Below, one piece after another: positions 28,945-38,470 of a stretch of DNA of 64,000 nt. The stretch covers positions 1,116,001 to 1,180,000 of the forward strand of contig NZ_LT629710.1 of the NCBI RefSeq assembly GCF_900104535.1, written 5' to 3'. This DNA comes from Nakamurella panacisegetis. Its GTDB lineage: Bacteria > Actinomycetota > Actinomycetes > Mycobacteriales > Nakamurellaceae. The notes beneath the pieces are model-generated. The model was not told the DNA's origin. It did no database searches and saw only the letters and a list, made by a program, of their open reading frames with translations. Numbering within the stretch: the first letter of the stretch is position 1; each line of letters begins with the position of its first letter. The translations under genes were made by a program, and so were the position numbers.

Positions 28945-30282
28945 TCAACCAGTGGATGCGCTCCGGCCACGGAGCGCGTACCAACCGGCGGCGGCGGTAC
29001 CGAGACAGAGCAGCGCGGCACTGAGCCCCAACGATGTGTGCACACCGATCGCCGCCCCGAGAAGGCCTACGGTGAAACCACTCCCGGCCCGCAGCCCGTT
29101 CGCCGAGACGCCGTACACACCGAGCACCTGGCCGCGTTGACCCGGGGGCGCGAGCAGCTGGACCACCGTCTGACCGATCGACATCGACGCCAGGTTGGCC
29201 GCCCCGCCGATGAGCAACATCAGCAACGCCATCAGGTACGACGAGGTGATGGCGAAGTACAGAGTGGTCAGGCCGTAGACCGCCGTGCTGACCACGGCGG
29301 CTCGGACCGACGGCCGGATCCGGCCGGTGGCCTCCAGCAGCACACCCCCGATCACGCCCCCGACCCCGTTGGCGAAGAGCAGGGCACCGTAGGCCAGCCC
29401 GGACGAGCCGGCGCTCAGGTCACTGGCGAAGATCGGCATGGAGCTCTGGATCGACGCTCCGACGAAGAACGAGGCCAGACCGCCCAGCACGATCATGCTC
29501 ACCATCGTGTGATTGCTGCGCAGCTCCTTGAACACGCGGAGCGAGCTGATCAACCCCAGCCGGACCCTGGGCACCACCCCGTCCCGGGTGTGGCCGGTGA
29601 ACTTGGTCCGGAACAGGAACAGGGTCAACGGGAGGTAGAACGCGACGTTGGCGAAGATGCCGGCCGTCGGACCGAGTCCGAGCAGCAGCGCCGAGCCGAC
29701 CACCGGCCCGAACAGCACCCCGAGGCTACGGAACGTGGCGTTGAGCCGGACCGCGCTGGGTAGTTCGTCGTGGCCGACGAAGTCGTGCAGCATCAGTTGC
29801 TCCCCGGGACCCCACAGCGAACCGGCGCATCCGTGCAACACCAGCAGCACACAGGCCTCCCAGACGTGCAGGGAGCCGGTGAGGAACAGGATTCCCCAGG
29901 TCACCGATACGGCCATGAACAGCACCTGCGCGGCCTGGATCAGGCGTCGGCAGTCGTGGCGGTCGGCCAGCCCGCCGAAGTAGACCGAGAACAACAGGAA
30001 CGGCACCCAGTGACTGATCACCTGGAACCCGGTCAGAGCCGGGGAGTGGAACTTCTCCCACAGCACCCAATAGGTGATGACGTGTTCGATGTTGTCGGCC
30101 ATCATGGCCAGGGCGGCACCGAAGAGATAGGGCCGGCAATCACGGTTCCGCAGGGCAGCGAACTTGCGCACCGCCGCGGACGGCGCACCCGAGACGGGCC
30201 GCGGGGCCGATACCGGCGTGGCGACCTCGGGCGCACCCACCGGATCGGGGGTGTGGGTGGGGCTGCCACAACTGGCGCACAT
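28945..30282 (-). CDS. MFS transporter, EntS-like efflux type
   Basis: A 445-residue major facilitator with about twelve membrane helices and the EntS/MFS_3 style loop FGGLADRHDCRRLIQ after helix 2. Relatives export siderophores or drugs. The N-terminus is unusual: a ~45-residue Pro/Ala-rich cytoplasmic extension that begins MCASCGSP, with a CxxC pair. GAGGAG eight bases before ATG 30282 is a good ribosome site. It lies between purB and the iron box; a role in iron handling is only a guess from that context. Confidence 0.88.
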   Translation of the reverse strand: MCASCGSPTHTPDPVGAPEVATPVSAPRPVSGAPSAAVRKFAALRNRDCRPYLFGAALAMMADNIEHVITYWVLWEKFHSPALTGFQVISHWVPFLLFSVYFGGLADRHDCRRLIQAAQVLFMAVSVTWGILFLTGSLHVWEACVLLVLHGCAGSLWGPGEQLMLHDFVGHDELPSAVRLNATFRSLGVLFGPVVGSALLLGLGPTAGIFANVAFYLPLTLFLFRTKFTGHTRDGVVPRVRLGLISSLRVFKELRSNHTMVSMIVLGGLASFFVGASIQSSMPIFASDLSAGSSGLAYGALLFANGVGGVIGGVLLEATGRIRPSVRAAVVSTAVYGLTTLYFAITSSYLMALLMLLIGGAANLASMSIGQTVVQLLAPPGQRGQVLGVYGVSANGLRAGSGFTVGLLGAAIGVHTSLGLSAALLCLGTAAAGWYALRGRSASTG

Positions 30283-30429
30283 GATGAGCGCTCCTCGCCG
30301 ACGTCGCTGGTCGCACCGACGCGGGTCGTCGCCGGAGGTGATGGCGAGACAGTCTCCTGCCTCGTGGTTCCTGCCTTCTTCTGGAGCCGGGGCTCGGCGT
30401 CCGCCGGGAGCGGTGGACGCGGGGACTCG

Positions 30430-31875
30430 CTAGAGGATCGCCCCCGGCGAATACCTGGCCGCCTCTGGGTGCTCGGCCGTGACGACCGCAATCTTGCCCA
30501 GGACCGCCGCCACCTGAGCCGACGCCACTCCGGTGAACGAGAGCGGGTCGGCCAGCAGCGCATCCAGGTCGGCCTGCGACAGCGGCAACCGCTCGTCCGC
30601 GCCGAGCCGCGCCGTCAGGTCGTTCTCGGTCTGGCCGGTCTCGCGCATGGCCAGGGCCACGCCGACCGCGTGCTCCTTGATCGCCTCGTGAGCGGTCTCC
30701 CGCCCGACGCCGGCCCGCACCGCACTCATCAGCACCTTCGTGGTGGCCAGGAACGGCAGATAGCGCTGCAGCTCGCGGTCGATGACGGCCGGGTAGGCCC
30801 CGAAGTCCTCCAGGACGGTCAGGAACGTCTCCAGCAGACCGTCGATCGCGTAGAACGCGTCGGGCAGCGCGATCCGCCGGACGACGGAGCAGAACACGTC
30901 GCCCTCGTTCCACTGCGCCCCGGAGAGCTCGGCCGTCATCGAGGCGTAGCCGCGCAGGATCACGGCCAGCCCGCACACCCGCTCGCACGAACGGGCGTTC
31001 ATCTTGTGTGGCATCGCCGACGATCCGACCTGTCCCGGCTGGAAGCCCTCGGTGGCCAGCTCGGCCCCGGCCATCAACCGAATGGTGGTGGCCAACGACG
31101 CCGGGCCGGCAGCCAGTTGCACCAGCGCCGAGACCACCTCGTAGTCGAGGGATCGGGGATAGACCTGGCCCACGCTGGTCAGCACCGGTGTACCGGCCCC
31201 GGCCACCTCGGCCACCACCTGGGCCTCGAGGCGATCCAGCGCGTCCACCGATCCGAGCAGGTCGAGCATGTCCTGCGCGGTGCCGACGGGACCCTTGATG
31301 CCCCGCAGCGGATACCGCTCGAGCAGCGAGGAGATGCGCTGGTAGGCCAGCAACACCTCGTCGGCCGCAGATGCGAAGCGCTTGCCGAGAGTGGTCGCCT
31401 GGGCCGGAACGTTGTGCGAACGTCCGGCCATGGTCAGTTCGGCGTACTCGCCGGCCCTGGTCCCCAGATGCGCGAGCAGGGCCACCGTGCGATCGCGGAC
31501 CAACCGCAGGGACTGGAGGATCTGGGCCTGCTCGACGTTCTCGGTCAGGTCCCGGCTGGTCATACCCTTGTGGATCTGCTCGTGGCCGGCCAGGTCGTTG
31601 AACTCCTCGATCCGCGCCTTCACGTCGTGCTTGGTGACCCGCTCACGGGCCGCGATCGACGCCAGGTCGACCCGATCGATCACCGCTTCGTAGTCGGCCA
31701 GAACCTGGGGATCGACGGGGAGCCCGAGACCGGACTGGGCCCGCAAGACGGCCAGCCACAGACGGCGTTCGGCGACGATCTTGTTCTCGGGTGACCAGAT
31801 GGCCACCATCTCCGGCGAGGCATAGCGCCCGGCAAGGACGTTGGCGGTCGGGGTCGGCGGCACGGTGACGGTCAC
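30430..31875 (-). CDS. purB: Adenylosuccinate lyase
   Basis: A 481-residue fumarase-superfamily enzyme that acts twice in purine synthesis: SAICAR to AICAR, and adenylosuccinate to AMP. Characteristic segments: SPENKIVAERRLWLAVL, HDVKARIEEFNDLAG, HKGMTSRDLTENVEQ, AGRSHNVPAQATTLGKR, and the signature loop GSSAMPHKMNAR. I prefer GTG 31875, which has GGGAG ten bases upstream; ATG 31884 abuts that ribosome site. It stands alone, 148 bp upstream of the MFS gene on the same strand. Confidence 0.96.
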   Translation of the reverse strand: MTVTVPPTPTANVLAGRYASPEMVAIWSPENKIVAERRLWLAVLRAQSGLGLPVDPQVLADYEAVIDRVDLASIAARERVTKHDVKARIEEFNDLAGHEQIHKGMTSRDLTENVEQAQILQSLRLVRDRTVALLAHLGTRAGEYAELTMAGRSHNVPAQATTLGKRFASAADEVLLAYQRISSLLERYPLRGIKGPVGTAQDMLDLLGSVDALDRLEAQVVAEVAGAGTPVLTSVGQVYPRSLDYEVVSALVQLAAGPASLATTIRLMAGAELATEGFQPGQVGSSAMPHKMNARSCERVCGLAVILRGYASMTAELSGAQWNEGDVFCSVVRRIALPDAFYAIDGLLETFLTVLEDFGAYPAVIDRELQRYLPFLATTKVLMSAVRAGVGRETAHEAIKEHAVGVALAMRETGQTENDLTARLGADERLPLSQADLDALLADPLSFTGVASAQVAAVLGKIAVVTAEHPEAARYSPGAIL

Positions 31876-31966
31876 GCACGTCATTCTCCCAGGCCCGCGG
31901 ACCCGATCCGAACCGCGTGCCCAGGCGGGAATCGGCCGCCGTCGGGGGCGCGGAAGGGGGCAGCGG

Positions 31967-32950
31967 TCAGTCCATCACCTTGACGACCGCGCGCCCGGCC
32001 GAAACCAGCCGGTCGACGGTGATCGCCGAGTCGGACCGGGCCGGCGTCAGGTACACCTCGTACCCGTTGCCGTACACCCAGACCGCCACCCGTCCGGACA
32101 CTGAGCGGTAGGCGCCCGACGTGCCGGCGACGGCTCGGCAGGTCACCGGCTGGACCTTCGCGCAGGACGCGACGGGCGCCCGGCGCAGGTTCACCAGGAC
32201 GTCGGCGGCGGAGCCGGACGACAAGGGGACGGAGTTCTGGCCACTGCTCGTCTCACAACCGTCCACGACCTCGACCCGCAACGAACTCTCGGCGATCGCG
32301 GTGCGCACCGCAGCGATCGTCTTCGCGGGCAGGGCCGGGCAGGCAGTTTTCGTGGGCGCTGCGGCCGATGACCCCGGCCGCGCGGAGGCCGAGCCCCATG
32401 ACGCCGCTGAGGACGAGGACGCTGCCGCCCCTCCGGCTGCGGGGGACCCCGCTGGAGCGGAGGACGCTGCAGCCGCTCCGGCCGAGCCGTTCGACTGGTT
32501 CGAGCGGCTCGACTCCTGGTCGGACCGGTACCCGCCACTGGCCGGGGCAGACGCGGCCGCACTGCCCGCAGCGGCAGCGCTGGATCCGGCCGGTGCCACG
32601 CCGGCGGCGAGGTCGGACCGCGTCGAGGACGCGACGGCGGCAACGTAGTCGCTCGATGCAGCTGTACTGGTGCTCGATGAGGTACCACCGATCCGCGAGC
32701 CGACCAGCACGACCACGGTGGCCACGGCCGCCGCGACGGCGATGTTCCGGAGAATCCGGAACCGGCGGATCCGGCGATCGACACCGGCCCTGACCTCGGC
32801 CTGCCCGAGCTTCACGACGCGCAGCGGTGACACCTCCGACGGCGGTGCGTCCGCGGTGAGCGCGGCGAAGAGGTCGGTGAGGGCCTGGTGATCGTGCGCC
32901 GAGATGTTCTCTGACGCGTCGTCGTCCGGCCGCTTCTTGTCGTCCGTCAT
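31967..32950 (-). CDS. Probable membrane anti-sigma factor with Ala/Ser-rich outer region
   Basis: A 327-residue single-pass membrane protein. A cytoplasmic part (residues 1-69) is followed by one membrane helix (ILRNIAVAAAVATVVVLVGS), an Ala/Ser/Gly-rich stretch (about 90-200) and a small outer domain with four cysteines (ACPAL, GCETSS, SCAKVQ, TCRAV) that could form two disulfides. It overlaps the upstream ECF sigma gene by four bases (ATGA), as anti-sigma genes do. No zinc anti-sigma motif is present, so the role rests on position and topology. Confidence 0.65.
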   Translation of the reverse strand: MTDDKKRPDDDASENISAHDHQALTDLFAALTADAPPSEVSPLRVVKLGQAEVRAGVDRRIRRFRILRNIAVAAAVATVVVLVGSRIGGTSSSTSTAASSDYVAAVASSTRSDLAAGVAPAGSSAAAAGSAAASAPASGGYRSDQESSRSNQSNGSAGAAAASSAPAGSPAAGGAAASSSSAASWGSASARPGSSAAAPTKTACPALPAKTIAAVRTAIAESSLRVEVVDGCETSSGQNSVPLSSGSAADVLVNLRRAPVASCAKVQPVTCRAVAGTSGAYRSVSGRVAVWVYGNGYEVYLTPARSDSAITVDRLVSAGRAVVKVMD

Positions 32951-33474
32951 CGCCCTTCACCTCCTCTCCCGTTGCCTGATTCGCCGACGCTCTGCAGCGC
33001 CGCCTTCAGCGCAGCGAGGCCCCTGGCCGTCTGCGACTTCACGTTTCCCTCCGAACAACCCAGCGCGGCCGCCGCCTGGGCGACATCGAGTCCTTCGAAG
33101 AACCTCAACACCAGAGTGGCTCGCTGACCTGAGGGCACGTGCTCGAGGGCCTGCTGGACGAGCTCTCGATCGGCCACCACCGACGCGATGTCGAACGAGT
33201 CGGTCGTCTCCGGCAGGATCTCGACCGCCTTCTCGCGCCGCCACGGCCGGCGTGACTCGTCGACGGTGGCCCGCACCAGACACGACCGGACGTAGGCGTC
33301 CAGCGCCCCGTGGTCCCGGATTCGATCCCACGCTCCGTACAGCTTGACGAAGGCGATCTGCGTGAGGTCGTCGGCGCGGTGCCAATCTCCGCACAGCAGG
33401 TAGGCCGTCCGTCGGACATGATCGCGACGCGCAGTGACGTACCGGGAGAACGCAGCATCCTCCTCGGGTCCCAC
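32947..33474 (-). CDS. ECF RNA polymerase sigma factor, SigE family
   Basis: A 175-residue sigma factor of the actinobacterial SigE-like (SigM/ECF-E) group. It opens with RYVTARRDHVRRTAYLLCGD, then region 2 (ADDLTQIAFVKLYGAWDRI) and region 4 (VAQAAAALGCSEGNVKSQT). GGAGG six bases before GTG 33474 decides this start over longer in-frame options. The next gene overlaps by four bases and codes the likely membrane partner. It probably controls an envelope or stress response; the target genes are not known. Confidence 0.9.
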   Translation of the reverse strand: MGPEEDAAFSRYVTARRDHVRRTAYLLCGDWHRADDLTQIAFVKLYGAWDRIRDHGALDAYVRSCLVRATVDESRRPWRREKAVEILPETTDSFDIASVVADRELVQQALEHVPSGQRATLVLRFFEGLDVAQAAAALGCSEGNVKSQTARGLAALKAALQSVGESGNGRGGEGR

Positions 33475-33658
33475 GCGGAACCTCCACTCGACAGAAGAGA
33501 CGGATCGGGCAGACCTGCCGGTTGCATGGGATGACGGATCTCCCCGGTCCAGCATTGTTCCCTACGGCCCGACGGGTTGGCCGCGGTTCGCGCGGGGCGG
33601 CCGTGTCGATCGGGTAACCACTCGCGACACCGGTCGCGATCTGACAGCATGGCCAGTC

Positions 33659-34606
33659 GTGTCCACCGCCGGTTCGTCGTCCGCGGGGCCGGTGGACCGA
33701 TCGAGCCCCACCACCATGCTGGCGCTGATCGGCCTGCTCACGGTGGCCGCCACCTGGGGGTCCAGTTTTCCGCTGACCAAGAGCCTGCTGCAGCGGATGA
33801 CCCCGCTCAACTTCCTGGCCGTCCGGTTCACCATCGCCGGCGTGCTGATGCTGGTCGTCTTCTTCCCGTTCGTCCGGGCCCTCTCGCGGCGCTCGTTGTG
33901 GCGCGGGGTCGTCCTGGGCGTCACCTACGGGATCGCGCAGATCGTCCAGACCACCGGGCTGGCCCACACGTCAGCCAGCGTGAGCGGGTTCATCACCGGG
34001 ATGTACGTGGTGCTGACGCCGATCTGCGCGGCCGTCCTGCTGCGCACCCCGATCGGCCGGCGCGTCTGGGCCGGCGCCGGCCTGGCCACCGTCGGGCTGG
34101 CGATCCTGGCCCTGTCCGGCTTCCACGTCGGCTTCGGCGAGGCGATCACCCTGGCCTCGGCTGTCATCTATGCCCTGCACATCATCGGCCTGGGCGTCTG
34201 GTCCACCGGACGGACGGCCATCGGCCTGGCCGCCGTGCAGATCGCCAGCGTCGGTCTGGTCAGCCTGATCGCCGCGACCATCGCCGACCCGGGCGGTCTG
34301 ACCCTCCCCGGCGACGCCTTCGACTGGGTGGCGCTGCTGTACATGGCGATCATCTCGGGGGCCATCGCGATGATCGTGCAGACCTGGGCCCAGGCCCACC
34401 TCGCGCCGTCCCGGGCCGCCATCATCATGTCGACCGAGCCGGGGTGGGCCGCGCTGTTCTCCATCACATTCCTGGGTGAACCGTTGACCTGGCGGATCGC
34501 TGTTGGCGGCGGGCTGATGCTCGCCGCGATGGTGATCGTGGAAACCGGACCACGTCCGCCGACCCACGCCCCGCACCCGGACGAACTGCCGAAACTGGCG
34601 GCCTGA
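33659..34606 (+). CDS. EamA family (DMT) transporter
   Basis: A 315-residue protein with ten predicted membrane helices in two repeated halves, as in drug/metabolite transporters (RhaT/YdcZ-EamA). The first half opens TWGSSFPLTKSLLQRM and the second ends SAIIMSTEPGWAALFS-like (AIIMSTEPGWAALFSITF), both family marks. Substrates are usually amino acids or other metabolites, exported or taken up. The start is uncertain: GTG 33659 has no ribosome site and might be leaderless; ATG 33716 would trim the N-terminal tail. Confidence 0.83.
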   Translation: MSTAGSSSAGPVDRSSPTTMLALIGLLTVAATWGSSFPLTKSLLQRMTPLNFLAVRFTIAGVLMLVVFFPFVRALSRRSLWRGVVLGVTYGIAQIVQTTGLAHTSASVSGFITGMYVVLTPICAAVLLRTPIGRRVWAGAGLATVGLAILALSGFHVGFGEAITLASAVIYALHIIGLGVWSTGRTAIGLAAVQIASVGLVSLIAATIADPGGLTLPGDAFDWVALLYMAIISGAIAMIVQTWAQAHLAPSRAAIIMSTEPGWAALFSITFLGEPLTWRIAVGGGLMLAAMVIVETGPRPPTHAPHPDELPKLAA

Positions 34607-34716
34607 CGCTTCTTACCGATTCCTGACGACCAGGCCCGGCCCCTCCGGCCGGGCGGGCCGGCGACGTACCGTTCCGACGTGGACGAGCCCGTCCCCCGCG
34701 TCCTCGGAGGTCGAAG

Positions 34717-36453
34717 GTGTTCACCCTGCTGCTGATCGGCCTCCTGGGCGGTGCGATCACGGGTGTGTCCCCGTGCGTGTTGCCCGTCCTGCCGGCGGTG
34801 TTCCTGGCCGGCGGCACGCGGCGTGCGCTGTCACCGCAGCCGACCGGTACGACCGCCGCGCCGGTTCCGGCGACGCCGGGGGTCGGGCGGCGGCGGCCCT
34901 ACTGGGTGGTGGCCGGGCTGGCGCTGAGCTTCGGCTTCTTCACGTTGTCGGGCACGCTGATCCTGGCCGCGCTCCATCTCCCGCAGGGCCTGATCCGTTG
35001 GACCGGACTGGTTCTGCTGGTGCTGATGGGGATCGGGATGATCTTCCCGGCGGTGGAGTCGGTTCTCGAACAGCCCTTCGCGCGGATCCCGCAGCTGAAG
35101 ATCTCGGCCGGCGGTCACGGCAATCGGGCCGGTTTCGTGTTGGGACTGGCGCTCGGCGCGGTCTACGTGCCGTGTGCGGGGCCGGTGTTGGCACCGATCA
35201 TCGTGGCCGGGGCAACCGGGCACATCGGGACGCCCACGGTTGTGCTGACGGTGGCCTTCGCCGTCGGCACCGCGATTCCGCTGCTCTTCTTCGCCCTGGC
35301 CGGTCGCCGCGTGGCCGAGCGGGTCCGGGTGTTCCGCACCCGGCAGCGAGGGCTTCGGATCGGGGCCGGGGCGGTCGTGATCGCGCTGGCCGTCGCGCTC
35401 GCCTTCAACGTGACCGATTTCCTGCAGCGGGTCGTTCCCGACTACACCAGCAGCCTCGGCACCGCGGTGGGGGCCGACGTGGCCGACAAGGCGGCGGTCG
35501 AACCGGACAACCCGGCCTTCGACCTGTGCTCACAGGATCTGCGAGCCGTTCTGCTCGGGTGCGGACCCGCTCCCGAGATCGCCGGGATCTCGCAGTGGTT
35601 CAATACCGCAGACAACGCCCCGCTGAGCATTTCCGGCCTGCGGGGCAAAGTGGTTCTGGTCGACTTCTGGGCCTACTCCTGCATCAATTGCCAGCGCGCC
35701 ATTCCCCATGTGAATGCCTGGTATGCGGCATATCGGGCCGCCGGACTGGAGGTGATCGGGGTGCACACCCCGGAATACGCCTTCGAGCACGAGGCGGCGA
35801 ATGTGGAGGCCGGGGCCGAACGGCTCGGTATCACCTACCCGGTCGCCCTGGACAACGACTACGCCACCTGGGACAACTACAGCAATCAGTCGTGGCCGGC
35901 CGATTACCTGGTCGACGCCACCGGGCAGGTCCGGCACATCTCGGTCGGCGAGGGCCGCTACGCGGCCACCGAAGCCCTCATCCGGCAATTGCTGCAGACG
36001 GCGCATCCGGGCATGCAGCTCCCGGCGCGGACCGTCGTCGACGACGACACCCCGATCTCCGAGGATCAGACACCGGAGACCTATCTGGGCGCGGCCCGGG
36101 CCCAGAATTTCGTCGGACGACCGGCCCTGTCCGCCGGAACCAGGATCTACCGGACCCCGGCCACGGTGGCCGCCGATTCGTTTGCCCTGGCCGGAATCTG
36201 GAATGTGAACGACGAATCGATCACCGCCGCCGGCCGCAGCACGATCACGCTCGACTTCACAGCCCAGGACGTCTACCTGGACGTCGGGGGCCACGGCACG
36301 ATCACCACCACCGCGAACGGGAAGACGAGTTCCCAACCGGTGTCCGGGGCGCCGAACATCTACACGGTGATCCACCAGGACAAGGATCGACGCGGCACGG
36401 TGACGGTGTCCCTGTCAGCCGGATTGAGTGCGTACTCCTTCACCTTCGGCTGA
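34717..36453 (+). CDS. dipZ: DipZ-like CcdA-thioredoxin fusion protein
   Basis: A 578-residue membrane thiol-disulfide protein. Residues 1-235 are a CcdA/DsbD-type electron channel with the paired cysteines in SPC20VLP and VPC153AGP. Residues about 285-415 form an exported thioredoxin/TlpA domain with FWAYSC322INC325QRAIPH. The last ~140 residues are a beta-rich module like the carbohydrate-binding-type domain of mycobacterial DipZ (Rv2874). It should pass electrons from cytoplasmic thioredoxin to the cell surface. GGAGG six bases before GTG 34717 fixes the start. In M. tuberculosis dipZ belongs to the SigK regulon; here it lies close to sigK. Confidence 0.9.
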   Translation: MFTLLLIGLLGGAITGVSPCVLPVLPAVFLAGGTRRALSPQPTGTTAAPVPATPGVGRRRPYWVVAGLALSFGFFTLSGTLILAALHLPQGLIRWTGLVLLVLMGIGMIFPAVESVLEQPFARIPQLKISAGGHGNRAGFVLGLALGAVYVPCAGPVLAPIIVAGATGHIGTPTVVLTVAFAVGTAIPLLFFALAGRRVAERVRVFRTRQRGLRIGAGAVVIALAVALAFNVTDFLQRVVPDYTSSLGTAVGADVADKAAVEPDNPAFDLCSQDLRAVLLGCGPAPEIAGISQWFNTADNAPLSISGLRGKVVLVDFWAYSCINCQRAIPHVNAWYAAYRAAGLEVIGVHTPEYAFEHEAANVEAGAERLGITYPVALDNDYATWDNYSNQSWPADYLVDATGQVRHISVGEGRYAATEALIRQLLQTAHPGMQLPARTVVDDDTPISEDQTPETYLGAARAQNFVGRPALSAGTRIYRTPATVAADSFALAGIWNVNDESITAAGRSTITLDFTAQDVYLDVGGHGTITTTANGKTSSQPVSGAPNIYTVIHQDKDRRGTVTVSLSAGLSAYSFTFG

Positions 36454-36696
36454 TTCGATCGGCGAATTGCGGTTCGCCGATTGTTCCGGGATGTACGGCA
36501 GCCCGGCCGTCACCGGCCGGGCCAACCGCCGGATGTGATTCTCGCCGACGACCTTCTGTATCTTCCCGTTCGGGTGACAGACGAGCAGAAATTCAACGCC
36601 CATCCGGCGCAGATCATCCGCTAGCCCGAGCAGATCACCGTCCGGTCGCAATGACCGCAGCTCGCTGCGAAGTTCGTCATTTCCCGTCGAATCCAT
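36415..36696 (-). CDS. Small cytoplasmic protein of unknown function
   Basis: A 93-residue soluble protein, with a plausible alpha/beta core (LRRMGVEFLLVCHPNGKIQK) and a proline-containing tail. GGTGA about five bases before ATG 36696 supports translation. Its 3' end overlaps the end of the dipZ gene by 39 bp on the opposite strand. I know no family; codon use looks normal for this DNA, and its less GC-rich stretches are shared with the end of dipZ. Confidence 0.6.
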   Translation of the reverse strand: MDSTGNDELRSELRSLRPDGDLLGLADDLRRMGVEFLLVCHPNGKIQKVVGENHIRRLARPVTAGLPYIPEQSANRNSPIESAEGEGVRTQSG

Positions 36697-36797
36697 GGCC
36701 ACTCACCAACCCTGTCGGTGCGTCTTTGCGAGTCCACCCGACCTCTTGATTTCAGTGAACCAAAGGCCGGGTGACCCCGCAACAAGAGGCGGCCTGA

Positions 36798-37598
36798 TCA
36801 GGCGGTGAGCGGAACCACCCACAGTGGCGAGGTGGTCGGCTTGGCCGACCCCCCGTCCGGCTCGACGGTCACGGCCACGGCCGTGTCACCGACGTGCACC
36901 GGCATACCGACCTTCCCGTAGGTGCCGTCGGCCTGCTTGGTCACGATGCCGGCTGACGTCGGGGTCGCCCCCTTGATGACCCACATCTGGTAGACCTTGC
37001 CCGACGGCGGGTCGGCCATCGGAGGCATCTGCACCACGGCGGCATTGCAGGAACCGGCGATGGTGACGGTGCCACCGGCGGATGCTCCGACCGTCGGCTT
37101 CTCCACGGTCTTGTCCGCGGCCGCGGCGACGCAGGCGATCGCCGATGGCGGCTGCGACCTCCCGGAGAGGGCCAGGGTCGTCCCGCCACCGACCACCAGC
37201 ACCGCGGCGGCCGCCGCGAGCAACGCCTGCGGACGGCGGTACCAGGGCCGCCGGAGCGGGATGACGGTGGCCGACCCCCCATCCGGCTCCGGGATGCCGA
37301 CGGCGGTGGTCGGGGCCGGGGCGGACTCGGCCGTGTGCCGGTGCCGTCCGGCGGAATCCTCGGTCAGCGGCGGAAGTTGAGGCGTCTGGGCCACCGCCGC
37401 CATCACCGAGCGGCGCAGGCCGGCCGGTGGGGCCTGAGCCACCGAGCTGCCCAGGATGGCCGCTGTCTGCAGGAAGCTGGCGAGTTCGTCCACGCAGGTC
37501 GGGCAGGTCCGAAGATGATCGGCGTACTCGGCCGCTTCGTCGTCGGGCAGCGCACCGAGCGCCATGGCGCCGGTGTTGAGGTGCTGGTCGGTGGTCAT
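36798..37598 (-). CDS. rskA: Anti-sigma-K factor RskA
   Basis: A 266-residue single-pass membrane regulator. The N-terminal zinc anti-sigma motif H28-x3-C32-x2-C35 (HLRTCPTC) holds the sigma factor; a membrane helix lies near residues 125-147 (ALLAAAAAVLVVGGGTTLAL); the outer RskA domain contains PPSGKVYQMWVIKG and the SPLWVVPLTA-like end. Its ATG overlaps the sigK stop by four bases. Release of SigK in mycobacteria follows proteolysis of RskA; the same is expected here. Confidence 0.92.
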   Translation of the reverse strand: MTTDQHLNTGAMALGALPDDEAAEYADHLRTCPTCVDELASFLQTAAILGSSVAQAPPAGLRRSVMAAVAQTPQLPPLTEDSAGRHRHTAESAPAPTTAVGIPEPDGGSATVIPLRRPWYRRPQALLAAAAAVLVVGGGTTLALSGRSQPPSAIACVAAAADKTVEKPTVGASAGGTVTIAGSCNAAVVQMPPMADPPSGKVYQMWVIKGATPTSAGIVTKQADGTYGKVGMPVHVGDTAVAVTVEPDGGSAKPTTSPLWVVPLTA

Positions 37599-38245
37599 GC
37601 CTCTACTCCCAAGCAGTCACGCAGACGGATCATGCCGTCCCGCAACCGGGTCTTGATGGTCGGAAGTGGCGTCGAGAGCAGTTCGGCTACCTCACGGTAG
37701 GTGTAGCCGCTGTAGTACGCCATCGTGATGGACTCGCGCTGGAGCTCGGTGAGGGTCTTGATGCACTTCTGCACCGCTTTTCGTTCGAAGGCCGACTCCA
37801 CGGCGTCGACCACGGAATCGATCTCGATCTCGTGGGACGCGTGGGCGACCTTCAACTCACGATCCGACGACGCCTGGGCCGAACGGACACGGTCGACCGA
37901 CCGCGCATGGGTCAGCGTCATCACCCAGGAGGCGGCCGACCCGCGGTCCGGGTCGAACCGGCTGGCCCGGCGCCAGATCTCCAGAAAGACCTCCTGCGCG
38001 ACTTCCTCGGCCTGGCTGGGACTACGGACGATCCGGCGGGCCAGGCCGAAGACCCGAGCGGCGAAGGCGTCGTAGAGCCCTTCGAATGCCCGTTCGTCGC
38101 CAAGAGCGGTGCGGCGCAACAAATCCTCGGGTGACGATCCGACGGGGTCCAGGTCGGAGGCGCCATCCGTATCCGCATCCCGGTGCGGCTCCGGCACGGT
38201 GGGCACCGATGACAATCCCCGCGGCAGCGGGCCGGTTGCTGACAT
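37595..38245 (-). CDS. sigK: ECF RNA polymerase sigma factor SigK
   Basis: A 216-residue sigma factor of the SigK (ECF19) group. Region 2 has FGLARRIVRSPSQAEEVAQE and the -10 helix EIWRRASRFDPDRGSAASWV; region 4 has AYYSGYTYREVAELLSTPLP and TIKTRLRDGMIRLR. AAGGA eight bases before ATG 38245 fixes the start. It is co-transcribed with rskA and divergent from the molybdopterin oxidoreductase gene. SigK in mycobacteria switches on exported redox proteins, including dipZ. Confidence 0.92.
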   Translation of the reverse strand: MSATGPLPRGLSSVPTVPEPHRDADTDGASDLDPVGSSPEDLLRRTALGDERAFEGLYDAFAARVFGLARRIVRSPSQAEEVAQEVFLEIWRRASRFDPDRGSAASWVMTLTHARSVDRVRSAQASSDRELKVAHASHEIEIDSVVDAVESAFERKAVQKCIKTLTELQRESITMAYYSGYTYREVAELLSTPLPTIKTRLRDGMIRLRDCLGVEA

Positions 38246-38317
38246 GTGGACGTTCCTTCGTTTCGGACCACCGGCGGAGGAGGCCCGGCCGGGCTCCCGC
38301 AGTGGTGTCAAGCAGTC

Positions 38318-38344
38318 ATTCGCCGCCGACGCCGTCGCGGATGG
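38318..38344 (-). promoter_or_regulatory. SigK-like promoter of sigK-rskA (candidate)
   Basis: The minus strand reads CCATCC, 15 bases, GCGAAT. The SigK consensus, as I recall it for M. tuberculosis, is CCATCC with CCGAAT about 16-18 bases later. The -10 box lies about 73 bp before the sigK start, a suitable distance, and would mean self-activation. The short spacer weakens the match. Confidence 0.4.
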
Positions 38345-38470
38345 CCCGGGCCGACTCACTGCTCCAGCCCCGGCGTGGCAAGTCTTACCGGTGTCTTACC
38401 GATCCGTTCCGGCGGTGCCGCTTTCACCTTCTTCACAGGGGCCAGGATCAGGATCGGAGCGTCATCCGGC

